Shown piece by piece: positions 1 through 7,942 of a DNA stretch of 64,000 bases. Where the stretch lies: NCBI RefSeq assembly GCF_002980555.1, contig NZ_PVBT01000002.1, forward strand, positions 372,001 to 436,000, read 5' to 3'. A program made the translations under genes and the position numbers. The number at the start of each line of letters is the position of its first letter. The stretch's first letter is position 1. Under the pieces are notes generated by a model that had not been told where the DNA came from, did no database searches, and saw nothing but the letters and a program-made list of their open reading frames with translations. This DNA is from Phyllobacterium myrsinacearum. Lineage in GTDB: Bacteria > Pseudomonadota > Alphaproteobacteria > Rhizobiales > Rhizobiaceae.

Positions 1-863
1 TGGCGCAAGAAGGCGCGCCGCAGGCGGCGCAGCCTCAGGCCATCCAGCAAAGCCCGGTTGAAACCGCCCCGGCGCCTCAAGCGGCGCCTGCGTCCGTTCC
101 CCAGGCCGCTCCGGCGCCATCTGCACCGGCTGTTGTCACCAAGGCAACCCTCCCGCACAACTTGTCTCCCTGGGGCATGTTCATGGCGGCGGACTGGGTG
201 GTGAAGGGGGTGATGATCGGGCTGGCCTTTGCCTCGCTCGTGACCTGGACCGTCTGGCTGGCCAAGACGCTGGAACTGGCCGGGGCTAGGGTTCGCGCCT
301 ACCGCGCCCTCAACGCCATCGGCAATGCGCGCACCCTGCGTGATGCCGAACAGGCGCTTGAAGGCCGCGGCGGACCGGGAGCCCAACTGGTCAATGCCGC
401 ACGCGAGGAAGTGCGCCTGTCGCAGGAAGCGCAGAGTTATGCGGGTGCCGATGGCTTGAAGGAGCGCGTTTCCTCCCGCCTGTCGCGCATCGAGGCGCAG
501 GCGGGCCGCCGCATGAGCCGGGGCACGGGCGTGCTTGCGACCATCGGCTCAACGGCACCCTTCGTCGGCCTGTTCGGCACGGTATGGGGGATCATGAATT
601 CGTTCATCGGCATTTCGGAGTCGCAGACGACCAATCTTGCCATTGTCGCGCCGGGTATCGCCGAAGCCTTGCTTGCCACAGCCATCGGTCTTGTCGCCGC
701 GATCCCCGCCGTCGTCATCTACAACGTATTTGCCCGGTCCATCACCGGCTATCGCCAGTTGCTGGCAGACGCCTCGGCGGGTGTTGAGCGGCTTGTCAGC
801 CGCGACGTGGATTTCGCCCTGATGCCGCCGGTGCATCAGCCCCGCGCCGCAGCGGCAGAATAA
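1..863 (+). CDS. exbB: TonB-system proton channel protein ExbB (5' end cut by window)
   Basis: Inner-membrane proton-channel subunit that, with ExbD, uses the proton motive force to energise TonB-dependent outer-membrane uptake. The reading frame is open back to base 3, so the gene starts outside the window; the in-frame TTG at 162 is not the true start because the preceding 53 codons form the Ala/Pro/Gln-rich N-terminal extension common in alphaproteobacterial ExbB. Three membrane segments are visible (around [40 protein letters not shown] and [20 protein letters not shown]), with the conserved MotA/TolQ/ExbB signatures [18 protein letters not shown] and [10 protein letters not shown]. exbD starts 12 bases downstream, and tonB follows with a stop/start overlap, so the three form one operon. 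A TolQ identity is unlikely because tonB, not tolA, completes the operon. Confidence 0.93.
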   Translation, partial: AQEGAPQAAQPQAIQQSPVETAPAPQAAPASVPQAAPAPSAPAVVTKATLPHNLSPWGMFMAADWVVKGVMIGLAFASLVTWTVWLAKTLELAGARVRAYRALNAIGNARTLRDAEQALEGRGGPGAQLVNAAREEVRLSQEAQSYAGADGLKERVSSRLSRIEAQAGRRMSRGTGVLATIGSTAPFVGLFGTVWGIMNSFIGISESQTTNLAIVAPGIAEALLATAIGLVAAIPAVVIYNVFARSITGYRQLLADASAGVERLVSRDVDFALMPPVHQPRAAAAE

Positions 864-875
864 GGGTACGGGATC

Positions 876-1325
876 ATGGCCGGCGGTATCAGACACAACG
901 TTTCCGACGACGAATTGCAGGAAAACCACGAAATCAACGTGACGCCGTTCATCGACGTCATGCTGGTTCTCCTGATCATCTTCATGGTGGCTGCGCCGCT
1001 GGCAACAGTCGATATCAATGTCGACCTGCCGGCGTCGACGGCGGCGCCCGCCACGCGGCCAGACCAGCCGCTCTATCTCACGCTGAAGGAAGATCATACG
1101 ATCGCCATCGTCAATGACACGGTGACGAAGGAAACGCTGGGTGCCTTCCTTGACCGGAAGACGCAGGGCGACAAGGAAACGCGCGTGTTCCTGCGTGCCG
1201 ACCGGGCCGTGGACTACGGCGCGCTGATGGACTTGATGAACACGCTGCGTGACAATGGCTATCTCAAGATCGCGCTGGTCGGGCTTGAGAGTGCCCCGTC
1301 GGTGCCCGCTGGAACTGCGCAGTGA
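876..1325 (+). CDS. exbD: TonB-system accessory protein ExbD
   Basis: A 149-residue bitopic membrane protein that works with ExbB to couple proton flow to TonB. A cytoplasmic N-terminus is followed by one transmembrane helix (NVTPFIDVMLVLLIIFMVAA), which carries the conserved Asp of the TPFxDVxLVLLIxFM signature thought to carry protons, and then a periplasmic domain that ends near residue 140. The length is normal for the family. The ATG at 876 lies 12 bases after the exbB stop, and the stop codon shares a base with the ATG of tonB (TGATG), which indicates translational coupling. Confidence 0.95.
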   Translation: MAGGIRHNVSDDELQENHEINVTPFIDVMLVLLIIFMVAAPLATVDINVDLPASTAAPATRPDQPLYLTLKEDHTIAIVNDTVTKETLGAFLDRKTQGDKETRVFLRADRAVDYGALMDLMNTLRDNGYLKIALVGLESAPSVPAGTAQ

Positions 1326-2185
1326 TGTCCGGCGAGCCGATAGCACGCGGGGCGGGACGGTTTCACCTGAACTGGCGTGAAATAGGCTTATGGTCCGCCG
1401 CCGGGATTGTCGTGGCCGGCCTGCATGCAGGGGCGGGGTGGTATGGATATCGTTACCAGCCGGAGGCGGAAGCGGGGGATATTGCCGCGGCCGTGATGAT
1501 CGATATGGAGCCGCTGCCGGCTCCCGTCATCCCGGAAGCCGTTGCCGAACTGCCGCCGGTGGAGCCGGAGAAGATCACGCCGGAGCCTGTCCAGCAGGAA
1601 GCCAAGGCGCCCGAGGTGCAGCCGGAAAAACCGGTCGAACCCGAACCTGAGCCGCAGCCCGTCGAACAGCCCGTTCCTGAAGAGCCGGTGGTCCCGGAGG
1701 AACCGCAGCCGGAAAAAACGGTTGAATTGCCGAAGGCAGACGTACCTTTGCCCATTGTCCGTCCCGAACAGAAAAAGCCGGATGTTCCCAAAAAGGACGT
1801 GCCGAAGAAGATCGTGCGCAAACCGGTCAAGACACCCGTCACGGAAGCGAAGAGCGATACCGTTGTGGAAGCCAGGCAGCAGCCAAGCGTGTCACGGGCT
1901 GACGCGCAACGAGCTACCGAAAAATGGGGTGACAAGGTACGCAACCATATAGCGCGTTATGTGCGTCGGGCCAGCGTAAATGCGCGGGGCAGGACAATCA
2001 GTGTAAGCATCATCGTCGGTCGTAGCGGCGAGATTCTTTCGGCGCGGCTGGTCAACGGATCCGGCTCCGCCGATAGTGACCAGCGTGTTCTGGAGGCGGT
2101 GCGCAATTCGTCGCCGACGCCGTCAGCCCCAGCCGAATTCATGGCTTCAAGGCAACCTTTCACAATACCGGTCCTGATTCAGTGA
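1325..2185 (+). CDS. tonB: Energy transducer TonB
   Basis: Periplasm-spanning protein that passes ExbBD energy to outer-membrane receptors for siderophores, heme or similar ligands. It has 286 residues from the ATG at 1325; a GTG three bases earlier is also possible, but the TGATG overlap with exbD favours the ATG. A transmembrane anchor lies near residues 22-40. Residues about 60-180 are very rich in Pro, Glu and Lys (EPEPEP, QPVEQPVPEEPVVPEEPQPE), the rigid linker typical of TonB. The C-terminal TonB domain covers residues about 200-286 (KVRNHIARYVRR, then VGRSGEILSARLVNGSG). No TonB-dependent receptor gene is visible in the window, so the ligand is not known from context. Confidence 0.93.
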   Translation: MSGEPIARGAGRFHLNWREIGLWSAAGIVVAGLHAGAGWYGYRYQPEAEAGDIAAAVMIDMEPLPAPVIPEAVAELPPVEPEKITPEPVQQEAKAPEVQPEKPVEPEPEPQPVEQPVPEEPVVPEEPQPEKTVELPKADVPLPIVRPEQKKPDVPKKDVPKKIVRKPVKTPVTEAKSDTVVEARQQPSVSRADAQRATEKWGDKVRNHIARYVRRASVNARGRTISVSIIVGRSGEILSARLVNGSGSADSDQRVLEAVRNSSPTPSAPAEFMASRQPFTIPVLIQ

Positions 2186-2204
2186 CTGGACTGCCCAGCG
2201 GTAC

Positions 2205-2642
2205 TTACCCGGTGAACCCTATCTGATGGATGAGCCGGCACAGTGCAGCAATTTCCTTGGATGCCTTCTCCCGGACAATGCGAAGTAGTTTTTCATCTGC
2301 AGTGACAAACAGGCATTGCCGTTGTTTTGCGAGCGCGAGATAAATGCAGTCATAGGCGGGATGGCCAAGCAGAACGGCCAGCCTTGTCGCCTCTTCCAAA
2401 AGCCCGCGCATGCCGATCAGTTCAATGTCCGCCTGTTGCAGCAGCCGGCTGGCCAATTGGGCCTCTTCCAGCGTCAGCTCGTTTCGCTGCACTTTCTTCC
2501 ACAGAATGTTGGCGCATTCAGCGACAATGAGGTCAGGCGCCGCGAAATAATAGCGGCCGCGTAGTCTCAGCGCCTGTTCTGTCCCTTCCTCTTCAATGAC
2601 CCATTTGATGGCGATGCTGGCATCGATAATCAGGGTTTCCAT
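2205..2642 (-). CDS. PIN-domain ribonuclease toxin (VapC/FitB type)
   Basis: A 145-residue PIN-domain protein, the size of VapC/FitB toxins, which are Mg-dependent endoribonucleases. The four acidic residues expected in the active site can be placed: Asp7 (LIIDASIAIKW), Glu42 (IVAECANILW), Asp98 (PAYDCIYLALA) and Asp116 (VTADEKLL). The gene follows the ribbon-helix-helix antitoxin with a one-base stop/start overlap (TGATG on the minus strand), the usual coupling in these modules. The target RNA cannot be read from the sequence. Confidence 0.88.
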   Translation of the reverse strand: METLIIDASIAIKWVIEEEGTEQALRLRGRYYFAAPDLIVAECANILWKKVQRNELTLEEAQLASRLLQQADIELIGMRGLLEEATRLAVLLGHPAYDCIYLALAKQRQCLFVTADEKLLRIVREKASKEIAALCRLIHQIGFTG

Positions 2643-2881
2643 CAGCGCTCGTCGCGTCCTTCACGGAGCAGTTCTTCTGAAGGCGTCTGCTTCCGGTTCA
2701 TTGTCAGTTTGCGCAACTGGGCAGCAAGATCATCAAAGGAAGGCTCAATCTCGGTCGCCAAAGCCTGACGCAAGATTTCGCGATGTTCCGCTTCTGCCGA
2801 GCGGCCATGCCGCGCCGCACGCAGCTTGAGCTTCGTAATCAGGTCATCATCGAGATTTCTGACGTGCAAGTTTCCGGCCAT
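2642..2881 (-). CDS. FitA/VapB-like ribbon-helix-helix antitoxin
   Basis: A 79-residue antitoxin. The N-terminal ribbon-helix-helix (residues 1-40; VRNLDDDLITKLKLRAARHG followed by RSAEAEHREILRQAL) matches the FitA pattern in which the beta strand binds DNA, and the C-terminal part should wrap the toxin. The start at 2881 is chosen because a strong GGAGG lies just upstream (complement of 2886-2891) and because the protein then begins at the usual point before the beta strand; the frame stays open upstream to 2920. It should neutralise the PIN toxin encoded immediately downstream and repress its own promoter. Confidence 0.85.
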   Translation of the reverse strand: MAGNLHVRNLDDDLITKLKLRAARHGRSAEAEHREILRQALATEIEPSFDDLAAQLRKLTMNRKQTPSEELLREGRDER

Positions 2882-2893
2882 GGGTACCTCCAT

Positions 2894-2919
2894 TGATCTC
2901 AATGATAGCAAAGAGATCA
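2894..2919. promoter_or_regulatory. Inverted repeat upstream of the toxin-antitoxin operon
   Basis: Arms TGATCTC (2894-2900) and GAGATCA (2913-2919) are perfect complements separated by 12 bases and sit 13-38 bases upstream of the antitoxin start. Position and symmetry fit the operator for autorepression by a ribbon-helix-helix antitoxin; this is inference. Confidence 0.5.
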
Positions 2920-2942
2920 TGCGAGTTCAACTGGCCCTGCTT

Positions 2943-4535
2943 TTAAGCGCCGGCAATCATTTCCGCCGCCTTCTCCGCAATCATGATCGTGGGCGCATTG
3001 GTATTACCCGATGTGATGGTTGGCATGACGGATGCGTCGGCAATGCGCAATCCCTTTATACCCCGCACGCGCAGCTGCGGATCGACCACCGATTCCTGAT
3101 CGGCGCCCATGCGGCAGGTGCCGACGGGATGAAAGATCGTCGTGCCGATGGCGCCTGCGGCCTCGACCAGTTCCGCTTCGCTCTGATAGTGCGGTCCCGG
3201 CTTGAATTCTTCCGGCCTGTAGCGCTGCAGCGGTTTTTGCGCCACGATGTTGCGGGTGATGCGGATGGAATCCGCTGCAACACGGCGGTCGCTGTCCGTC
3301 GTCAGGTAGTTCGGCCGGATGGCTGGATGCGCGCGGTAATCCGGTGATTTGATGTGAACGGAACCGCGGCTTTCCGGCCGCAGATTGCAGACACTGGCGG
3401 TAAAGGCGGGGAAGGGGTGGACGTTTTCACCGAACTTTTCCAGAGACAGCGGCTGCACGTGATATTGCAGGTTCGCCGTCGCAAAAGACGGATCGGACCG
3501 GGTGAACACCCCCAGCTGACTTGGAGCCATCGACATCGGGCCGGACTGGTTGACGAGATATTCCAGGGCAATCGATGCCTTGCCCAAAAGGCGGTTGGCC
3601 TTTTCGTTGAGTGTCGCAATGCCAGTCACCTTATAGGCGCAGCGCAGTTGCAGATGATCCTGCAGGTTTTCGCCAATGGCCCGCCGTTCAAGAACAGGCG
3701 CAATCCCGGCCTTCTGCAGGACATCGCCGCGCCCGATGCCGGAGAGTTCAAGAATTTGCGGCGAGCCGACAGCGCCTGCCGCAAGGATCACCTCGCGGTG
3801 GCAGCTGACCGTGCGGATGGTTCCCGCCTGTTCAATCTCCACGCCCACGGCTGTCAGATTGTCGATAACGAGCTTGCGGACATGGGCACCCGTCTCGACC
3901 GTCAGGTTCGCCCGCTTCATCGCCGGGCGAAGAAACGCCTTTGCCGTGTTCCAGCGGATGCCGCGTTTCTGGTTGACCTTGAAATAGGAGCTGCCTTCAT
4001 TGTCGCCGCGATTGAAATCGTCGGTGCGCGGGATTCCCGCCGCTTCGGCAGCATCCCTGAACGCATCGAGAATATCCCAGTGCAGACGCGCTTCCTCCAC
4101 GCGCCATTCGCCGCCCGACCCGTGAAACTCATCGCTGCCGAGATAGTAATCTTCCGACTTGCGGAAATAGGGCAGGACGTCGTCCCAGCCCCATCCGGCA
4201 CAACCGTCCTGCCGCCACAGATCGTAGTCGCGCGCCTGCCCGCGCATATAGATCATGCCGTTGATCGACGAGCAGCCCCCAAGCACCTTGCCGCGCGGGT
4301 AGTTGAGAACGCGCCCGTTGAGGCCGGGTTCAGCCTCCGTCGAAAAGCACCAGTCCGTCCGCGGATTGGAGATGCAGTAGAGATAGCCCACCGGAATATG
4401 GATCCAGGGATAGTTGTCCTTGCCGCCGGCCTCAAGCAGGAGAACGGACACGTTCCGGTCCTCCGACAGCCTGTTGGCAAGGGTGCAGCCTGCCGTGCCT
4501 GCGCCGACGATGATGTAGTCATAGCTGGCTGTCAT
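2943..4535 (-). CDS. GMC-family FAD-dependent alcohol/choline dehydrogenase
   Basis: A 530-residue flavoprotein of the glucose-methanol-choline family, which oxidises primary alcohols (choline, aliphatic or polyether alcohols) to aldehydes. The N-terminal ADP-binding motif is IIVGAGTAGCTLANRL (residues about 7-22), the GMC signature region is RGKVLGGCSSINGMIYMRG, and the C-terminal catalytic His and Asn lie in FHPVGTCRMG and TITSGNTNAPTIMIAEKAA. The ATG at 4535 gives the family's usual N-terminus and falls one base after the livM stop; the longer upstream frame lies inside livM. As the last gene of the liv-type operon it probably acts on the imported compound or a product of it. Choline dehydrogenase is a common annotation, but no betB or betI is adjacent, so the substrate is open. 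Confidence 0.85.
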   Translation of the reverse strand: MTASYDYIIVGAGTAGCTLANRLSEDRNVSVLLLEAGGKDNYPWIHIPVGYLYCISNPRTDWCFSTEAEPGLNGRVLNYPRGKVLGGCSSINGMIYMRGQARDYDLWRQDGCAGWGWDDVLPYFRKSEDYYLGSDEFHGSGGEWRVEEARLHWDILDAFRDAAEAAGIPRTDDFNRGDNEGSSYFKVNQKRGIRWNTAKAFLRPAMKRANLTVETGAHVRKLVIDNLTAVGVEIEQAGTIRTVSCHREVILAAGAVGSPQILELSGIGRGDVLQKAGIAPVLERRAIGENLQDHLQLRCAYKVTGIATLNEKANRLLGKASIALEYLVNQSGPMSMAPSQLGVFTRSDPSFATANLQYHVQPLSLEKFGENVHPFPAFTASVCNLRPESRGSVHIKSPDYRAHPAIRPNYLTTDSDRRVAADSIRITRNIVAQKPLQRYRPEEFKPGPHYQSEAELVEAAGAIGTTIFHPVGTCRMGADQESVVDPQLRVRGIKGLRIADASVMPTITSGNTNAPTIMIAEKAAEMIAGA

Positions 4536-4536
4536 G

Positions 4537-5520
4537 TCAGTGCCCGGAGCTGCTTTCGAGTTTCTTGCCGAACCGCGAGGCGTAGAGCTCACCGATAATG
4601 CCGCGGCGGAAGACGAGGACGCAGACCATGAAAATGATGCCGGTGATCACCGTGACCGGAAATTCCGACGTGGCGAGATAGTTTTCCAGCGCCGTGATGA
4701 ATCCCGCTCCGACGATCGGGCCGACCAGTGTGCCGATACCGCCAAGTAGGGTCATGAGCACGACCTCGCCGGACATCTGCCAGCTGACATCCGTCAGCGT
4801 CGCAAACTGAAAGACAATCGCCTTCAAACCGCCGGCAAGGCCGGTGAGGGCGGCTGACATGACGAAGGCGGCAAGCTTGTAGCGGGCAACGGAATAGCCG
4901 AGCGAAATGGCGCGGTTTTCGTTTTCGCGGACGGATTTGAGGATCATGCCGAAGGGCGAATTGATGATGCGCCAGATGATGAAGACACCAATGAGGAACA
5001 CCGCCAGCACGAAGAAATACATGTTGAGCGGATCGTTCAGATCGATGAAGCCGAGGAGCTTGCCGCGTGGCACACCCTGAATGCCGTCCTCGCCCTTGGT
5101 GAAGGAGGCCTGCAGGCAGAAGAAGAAGAACATCTGCGACAGGGCAAGGGTGATCATCGTCGAATAGATACCCTGACGCCGGATGGCAAAGAAACCGATG
5201 ATCAGCCCGAGGATGGTTGCGCCGAAGACGCCGAGCAGAATGCCAAGCTCCGGCGGAAAGCCCCATTCCTTGACGGAATGGGCGGTAAAATAGGCGGCTC
5301 CGCCAAAGAATGCCGCATGGCCGAAAGAGAGTATGCCGGTATAGCCGAGAAGCAGATTGAAGGCGCAGGCGAACAGCCCGAAACACAGCACCTTCATCAA
5401 GAAGACCGGGTAGAAATGGAAGGGTGCAAGAATGAGCGCGGCGACGCCGATAAGGATCAGCAGCATTTCAAGATTGAGAAATTTGCTTTTCCGGCCTGGG
5501 GAAACCGTTGTATCGGTCAT
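4537..5520 (-). CDS. livM: Branched-chain amino acid-type ABC permease LivM
   Basis: A 327-residue inner-membrane permease of the hydrophobic amino acid transporter (HAAT) family. About eight to ten hydrophobic segments are visible, with the LivM signature LLLGYTGILSFGHAAFFGGAAY near residues 60-80 and GGIGTLVGPIVGAGF near the C-terminus. The start at 5520 (MTDTTV) is chosen because the livH stop lies at 5522; the frame is open further upstream, but inside livH. It pairs with LivH to form the membrane channel. HAAT systems also carry amides, urea and aromatic acids, so leucine need not be the ligand. Confidence 0.9.
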   Translation of the reverse strand: MTDTTVSPGRKSKFLNLEMLLILIGVAALILAPFHFYPVFLMKVLCFGLFACAFNLLLGYTGILSFGHAAFFGGAAYFTAHSVKEWGFPPELGILLGVFGATILGLIIGFFAIRRQGIYSTMITLALSQMFFFFCLQASFTKGEDGIQGVPRGKLLGFIDLNDPLNMYFFVLAVFLIGVFIIWRIINSPFGMILKSVRENENRAISLGYSVARYKLAAFVMSAALTGLAGGLKAIVFQFATLTDVSWQMSGEVVLMTLLGGIGTLVGPIVGAGFITALENYLATSEFPVTVITGIIFMVCVLVFRRGIIGELYASRFGKKLESSSGH

Positions 5521-5521
5521 G

Positions 5522-6409
5522 TCAGACCTCCTTTCCGAACAGGCCTGCCGGACGGACAAGCAGAACGATCGCCATGATGACGAAGATCACGATATTGGAG
5601 GCCTCGGGGTAGAATACCTTGGTCAGGCCCTCGAAAATACCGAGCATGTAGCCGGTGAGGATGGCGCCGAGAATGGACCCCATGCCGCCGACAACGACGA
5701 CGGCGAACACGACGATGATCAGGTTCGATCCCATCAGTGGACTGACCTGATAGATGGGGGCGGCCATGATACCCGCAAGCCCGGCAAGCGCGGCACCAAG
5801 GCCATAGGTAAAGGTCAGCAAGATCGGTACGTTGATGCCGAAGGCCCTGACAAGCGTCGGATTTTCCGTCGCGGCGCGCAGATAGGAGCCCAGCCGGGTT
5901 TTCTCGATCAGAAGCCAGGTGGCAAGACAGATGGCAAGCGATGCCAGCACCACCCAGGCGCGGTATTTCGGCAGGATCATGAAGCCGAGATTGTAGCTGC
6001 CGGTGAGAGCGGCGGGCACTGCATAGGGTTGTCCCGCCGCACCGTAGTAGTAGCGGAAGGTCCCTTCGATTACCAGCGCAAGCCCGAAGGTGAAGAGCAG
6101 GCCATAGAGATGATCGAGATTGTAAAGGCGCGAGAGTGCGACGCGTTCAACAATCGCACCGGCGACGCCGACGATGACGGGCGCAAGGATCAAGGCGGGC
6201 CAATAGCCGATGCCGAGCTGGGCAAGCAGGAGATAGCCGATAAAGGCACCCAGCATATATTGCGCCCCATGGGCGAAATTGATCACGCGCAGCAGGCCGA
6301 AAATGATGGCCAGGCCAAGGCTGAGCATGGCGTAGAAGGAACCGTTGATGAGGCCGATCAGCAATTGCCCGAGGAAGGCCTGCAGGGGAACGCCGAAAAT
6401 CATGGTCAT
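5522..6409 (-). CDS. livH: Branched-chain amino acid-type ABC permease LivH
   Basis: A 295-residue HAAT permease with eight or so hydrophobic stretches. The LivH signature is seen as GLINGSFYAMLSLGLAIIFG and FAHGAQYMLGAFIGY near the N-terminus, and VVGGMGSILGAILTGYMLG near the C-terminus. It lies three bases after livF and one base before livM. The first codons read MTM, so either Met could start translation. It forms the heterodimeric channel with LivM. Confidence 0.9.
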   Translation of the reverse strand: MTMIFGVPLQAFLGQLLIGLINGSFYAMLSLGLAIIFGLLRVINFAHGAQYMLGAFIGYLLLAQLGIGYWPALILAPVIVGVAGAIVERVALSRLYNLDHLYGLLFTFGLALVIEGTFRYYYGAAGQPYAVPAALTGSYNLGFMILPKYRAWVVLASLAICLATWLLIEKTRLGSYLRAATENPTLVRAFGINVPILLTFTYGLGAALAGLAGIMAAPIYQVSPLMGSNLIIVVFAVVVVGGMGSILGAILTGYMLGIFEGLTKVFYPEASNIVIFVIMAIVLLVRPAGLFGKEV

Positions 6410-6412
6410 GGG

Positions 6413-7123
6413 TCAGACTCCCAGCGCTTCATTGAGCATGGACATACGCTCCGGCAGGTCCCGGACGTGGAAATTGTCGATGATCTTGCCGTGATCCACC
6501 ACATAGAAGCGGTCGGCGACCTTGCTGGCGAAACGGAAATTCTGCTCGACCAGCAGAATGGTCATGCCGCGCTGCTTCAGTGTCACCAGCACTTCGCCGA
6601 TGCGTTGGACGATGACCGGGGCAAGGCCTTCGGTCGGCTCGTCAAGCAGCAGCAGTTTGACCCCGGTGCGCAGGATACGGGCAATGGCCAGCATCTGCTG
6701 CTCGCCGCCGGAAAGTTTGGTTCCGGGGCTGTTGCGCCTCTCCTTCAGATTGGGAAAGAGATCGTAAATCTCCGCTATCGACATGCCGCCCCTGGCAACG
6801 ATGGGTGGCAGGTTGAGATTTTCATCGACGGAGAGTGTCGCGAAGATGCCGCGCTCTTCCGGCACGAAACCGATGCCGGCATGGGCCGTGCGGTGGAGCG
6901 GCACGCGCATCATATCCCTGCCGTCAAAGACGATGCTGCCGGTGCGCTTGCGGATGATACCCATGATGGAGCGCAGGGTCGTGGTCTTGCCAACGCCGTT
7001 GCGGCCAAGCAGGGTGACGGTTTCACCCTCATGAATATCGAGATTGACGCCATGCAGCGCGTGGCCTTCGCCATACCAGGCATGAAGATCGCGCACGGCG
7101 AGGAGGGGCTTCGGATCACTCAT
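6413..7123 (-). CDS. livF: Branched-chain amino acid-type ABC ATPase LivF
   Basis: A 236-residue ATPase of the HAAT importer. Walker A is GRNGVGKTT (near residue 40), the ABC signature is LSGGEQQMLAIARIL and Walker B is LLLLDEPTEGLAP, a typical LivF wording. The start at 7123 (MSDPKPLLAVRDLHAWYG) matches the family and overlaps the end of livG by eight bases; the upstream extension of the frame lies within livG and is not LivF-like. Confidence 0.92.
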   Translation of the reverse strand: MSDPKPLLAVRDLHAWYGEGHALHGVNLDIHEGETVTLLGRNGVGKTTTLRSIMGIIRKRTGSIVFDGRDMMRVPLHRTAHAGIGFVPEERGIFATLSVDENLNLPPIVARGGMSIAEIYDLFPNLKERRNSPGTKLSGGEQQMLAIARILRTGVKLLLLDEPTEGLAPVIVQRIGEVLVTLKQRGMTILLVEQNFRFASKVADRFYVVDHGKIIDNFHVRDLPERMSMLNEALGV

Positions 7124-7937
7124 GTTCGGTCCCCATATAGGCAACACGCACCCGTTCATCCTGGCTGACCGTCTGGTAATCGCCGGAGATGAGAATTTCG
7201 CCGCGCTGCAGGACGGTAACCTGGTCGCAAAGGTCGGCAACGACCTTCAGATTGTGTTCGACCATCAGGATTGCCCGGTCGCGGGCCACCTCGCGAATGA
7301 TCTCGGCAACGATATGCACGTCTTCGTGGCCCATGCCCGCCATGGGTTCATCCAGAAGCAGGACCTTGGGATCGAGCGCCAGCGTCGTGGCAATCTCCAG
7401 CACGCGCTTGCGGCCATAGGAGAGATCAGCGGCCAGTTTGTTGTGGGCGTCATGCAATCCAACGGCGGTAATCAGTTCCATGGCCCGGTCATTCAGCCGG
7501 TTGAGCGCGCTGGTCGGCAGCCAGAATTGCGTCGACAGCCCGGCGGGGCGTTGCAGGGCCACGCGCACATTGTCGAGAACGGTGAGATGCGGAAAAACCG
7601 CGGAAATCTGGAACGAGCGAACCAGCCCCATACGGGCGACTTTCGCCGGATCGATTCTGGTGATGTCCTGATCGAGCAGGGTGATCGTGCCGCTCGATGG
7701 CTGAAGAAACTTGGTCAGGAGATTGAAAACCGTGGTTTTTCCCGCGCCGTTGGGGCCGATCAATGCGTGGACTTTGGCGTGATGGATATCCAGATCCACA
7801 TTATTGACGGCGATGAAGCCGCCAAAATCCCGGCGCAGACCGCGGGCGGAGAGAACCACCCGGGATTCGGCGTTGCCGGCACTGCCGGGGGAGGCATGAC
7901 CTCCCCCGAATGCCGTACTGCTCAAGGAAGCTGTCAT
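7116..7937 (-). CDS. livG: Branched-chain amino acid-type ABC ATPase LivG
   Basis: A 273-residue ATPase that partners LivF. Walker A is GPNGAGKTT, the signature region is LSYGRKRVLEIATTLALDP (the degenerate LSYG form characteristic of LivG), and Walker B is VLLLDEPMAGMG. The first about 25 residues (Ser/Gly/Ala-rich) precede the conserved domain, so a later start is possible, though none is clearly better. It starts five bases after the binding-protein gene ends. Confidence 0.92.
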   Translation of the reverse strand: MTASLSSTAFGGGHASPGSAGNAESRVVLSARGLRRDFGGFIAVNNVDLDIHHAKVHALIGPNGAGKTTVFNLLTKFLQPSSGTITLLDQDITRIDPAKVARMGLVRSFQISAVFPHLTVLDNVRVALQRPAGLSTQFWLPTSALNRLNDRAMELITAVGLHDAHNKLAADLSYGRKRVLEIATTLALDPKVLLLDEPMAGMGHEDVHIVAEIIREVARDRAILMVEHNLKVVADLCDQVTVLQRGEILISGDYQTVSQDERVRVAYMGTEHE

Positions 7938-7942
7938 CCGGA

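Noticed and set aside
162-164. TTG as start of ExbB
   Set aside because: The reading frame continues to the left edge with a Pro/Ala/Gln-rich sequence that fits the N-terminal extension of ExbB in alphaproteobacteria.
3354-4598. Plus-strand open frame of 414 codons opposite the GMC dehydrogenase
   Set aside because: Antisense shadow: the minus-strand frame has the GMC motifs; no domain is evident on the plus strand.
5432-7168. Long plus-strand open frame of 578 codons opposite the liv genes
   Set aside because: It is antisense to livM, livH and livF, which have clear family motifs; its product is low-complexity and rich in His, Asp, Gly and Gln, as expected from the shadow of GC-rich coding DNA.
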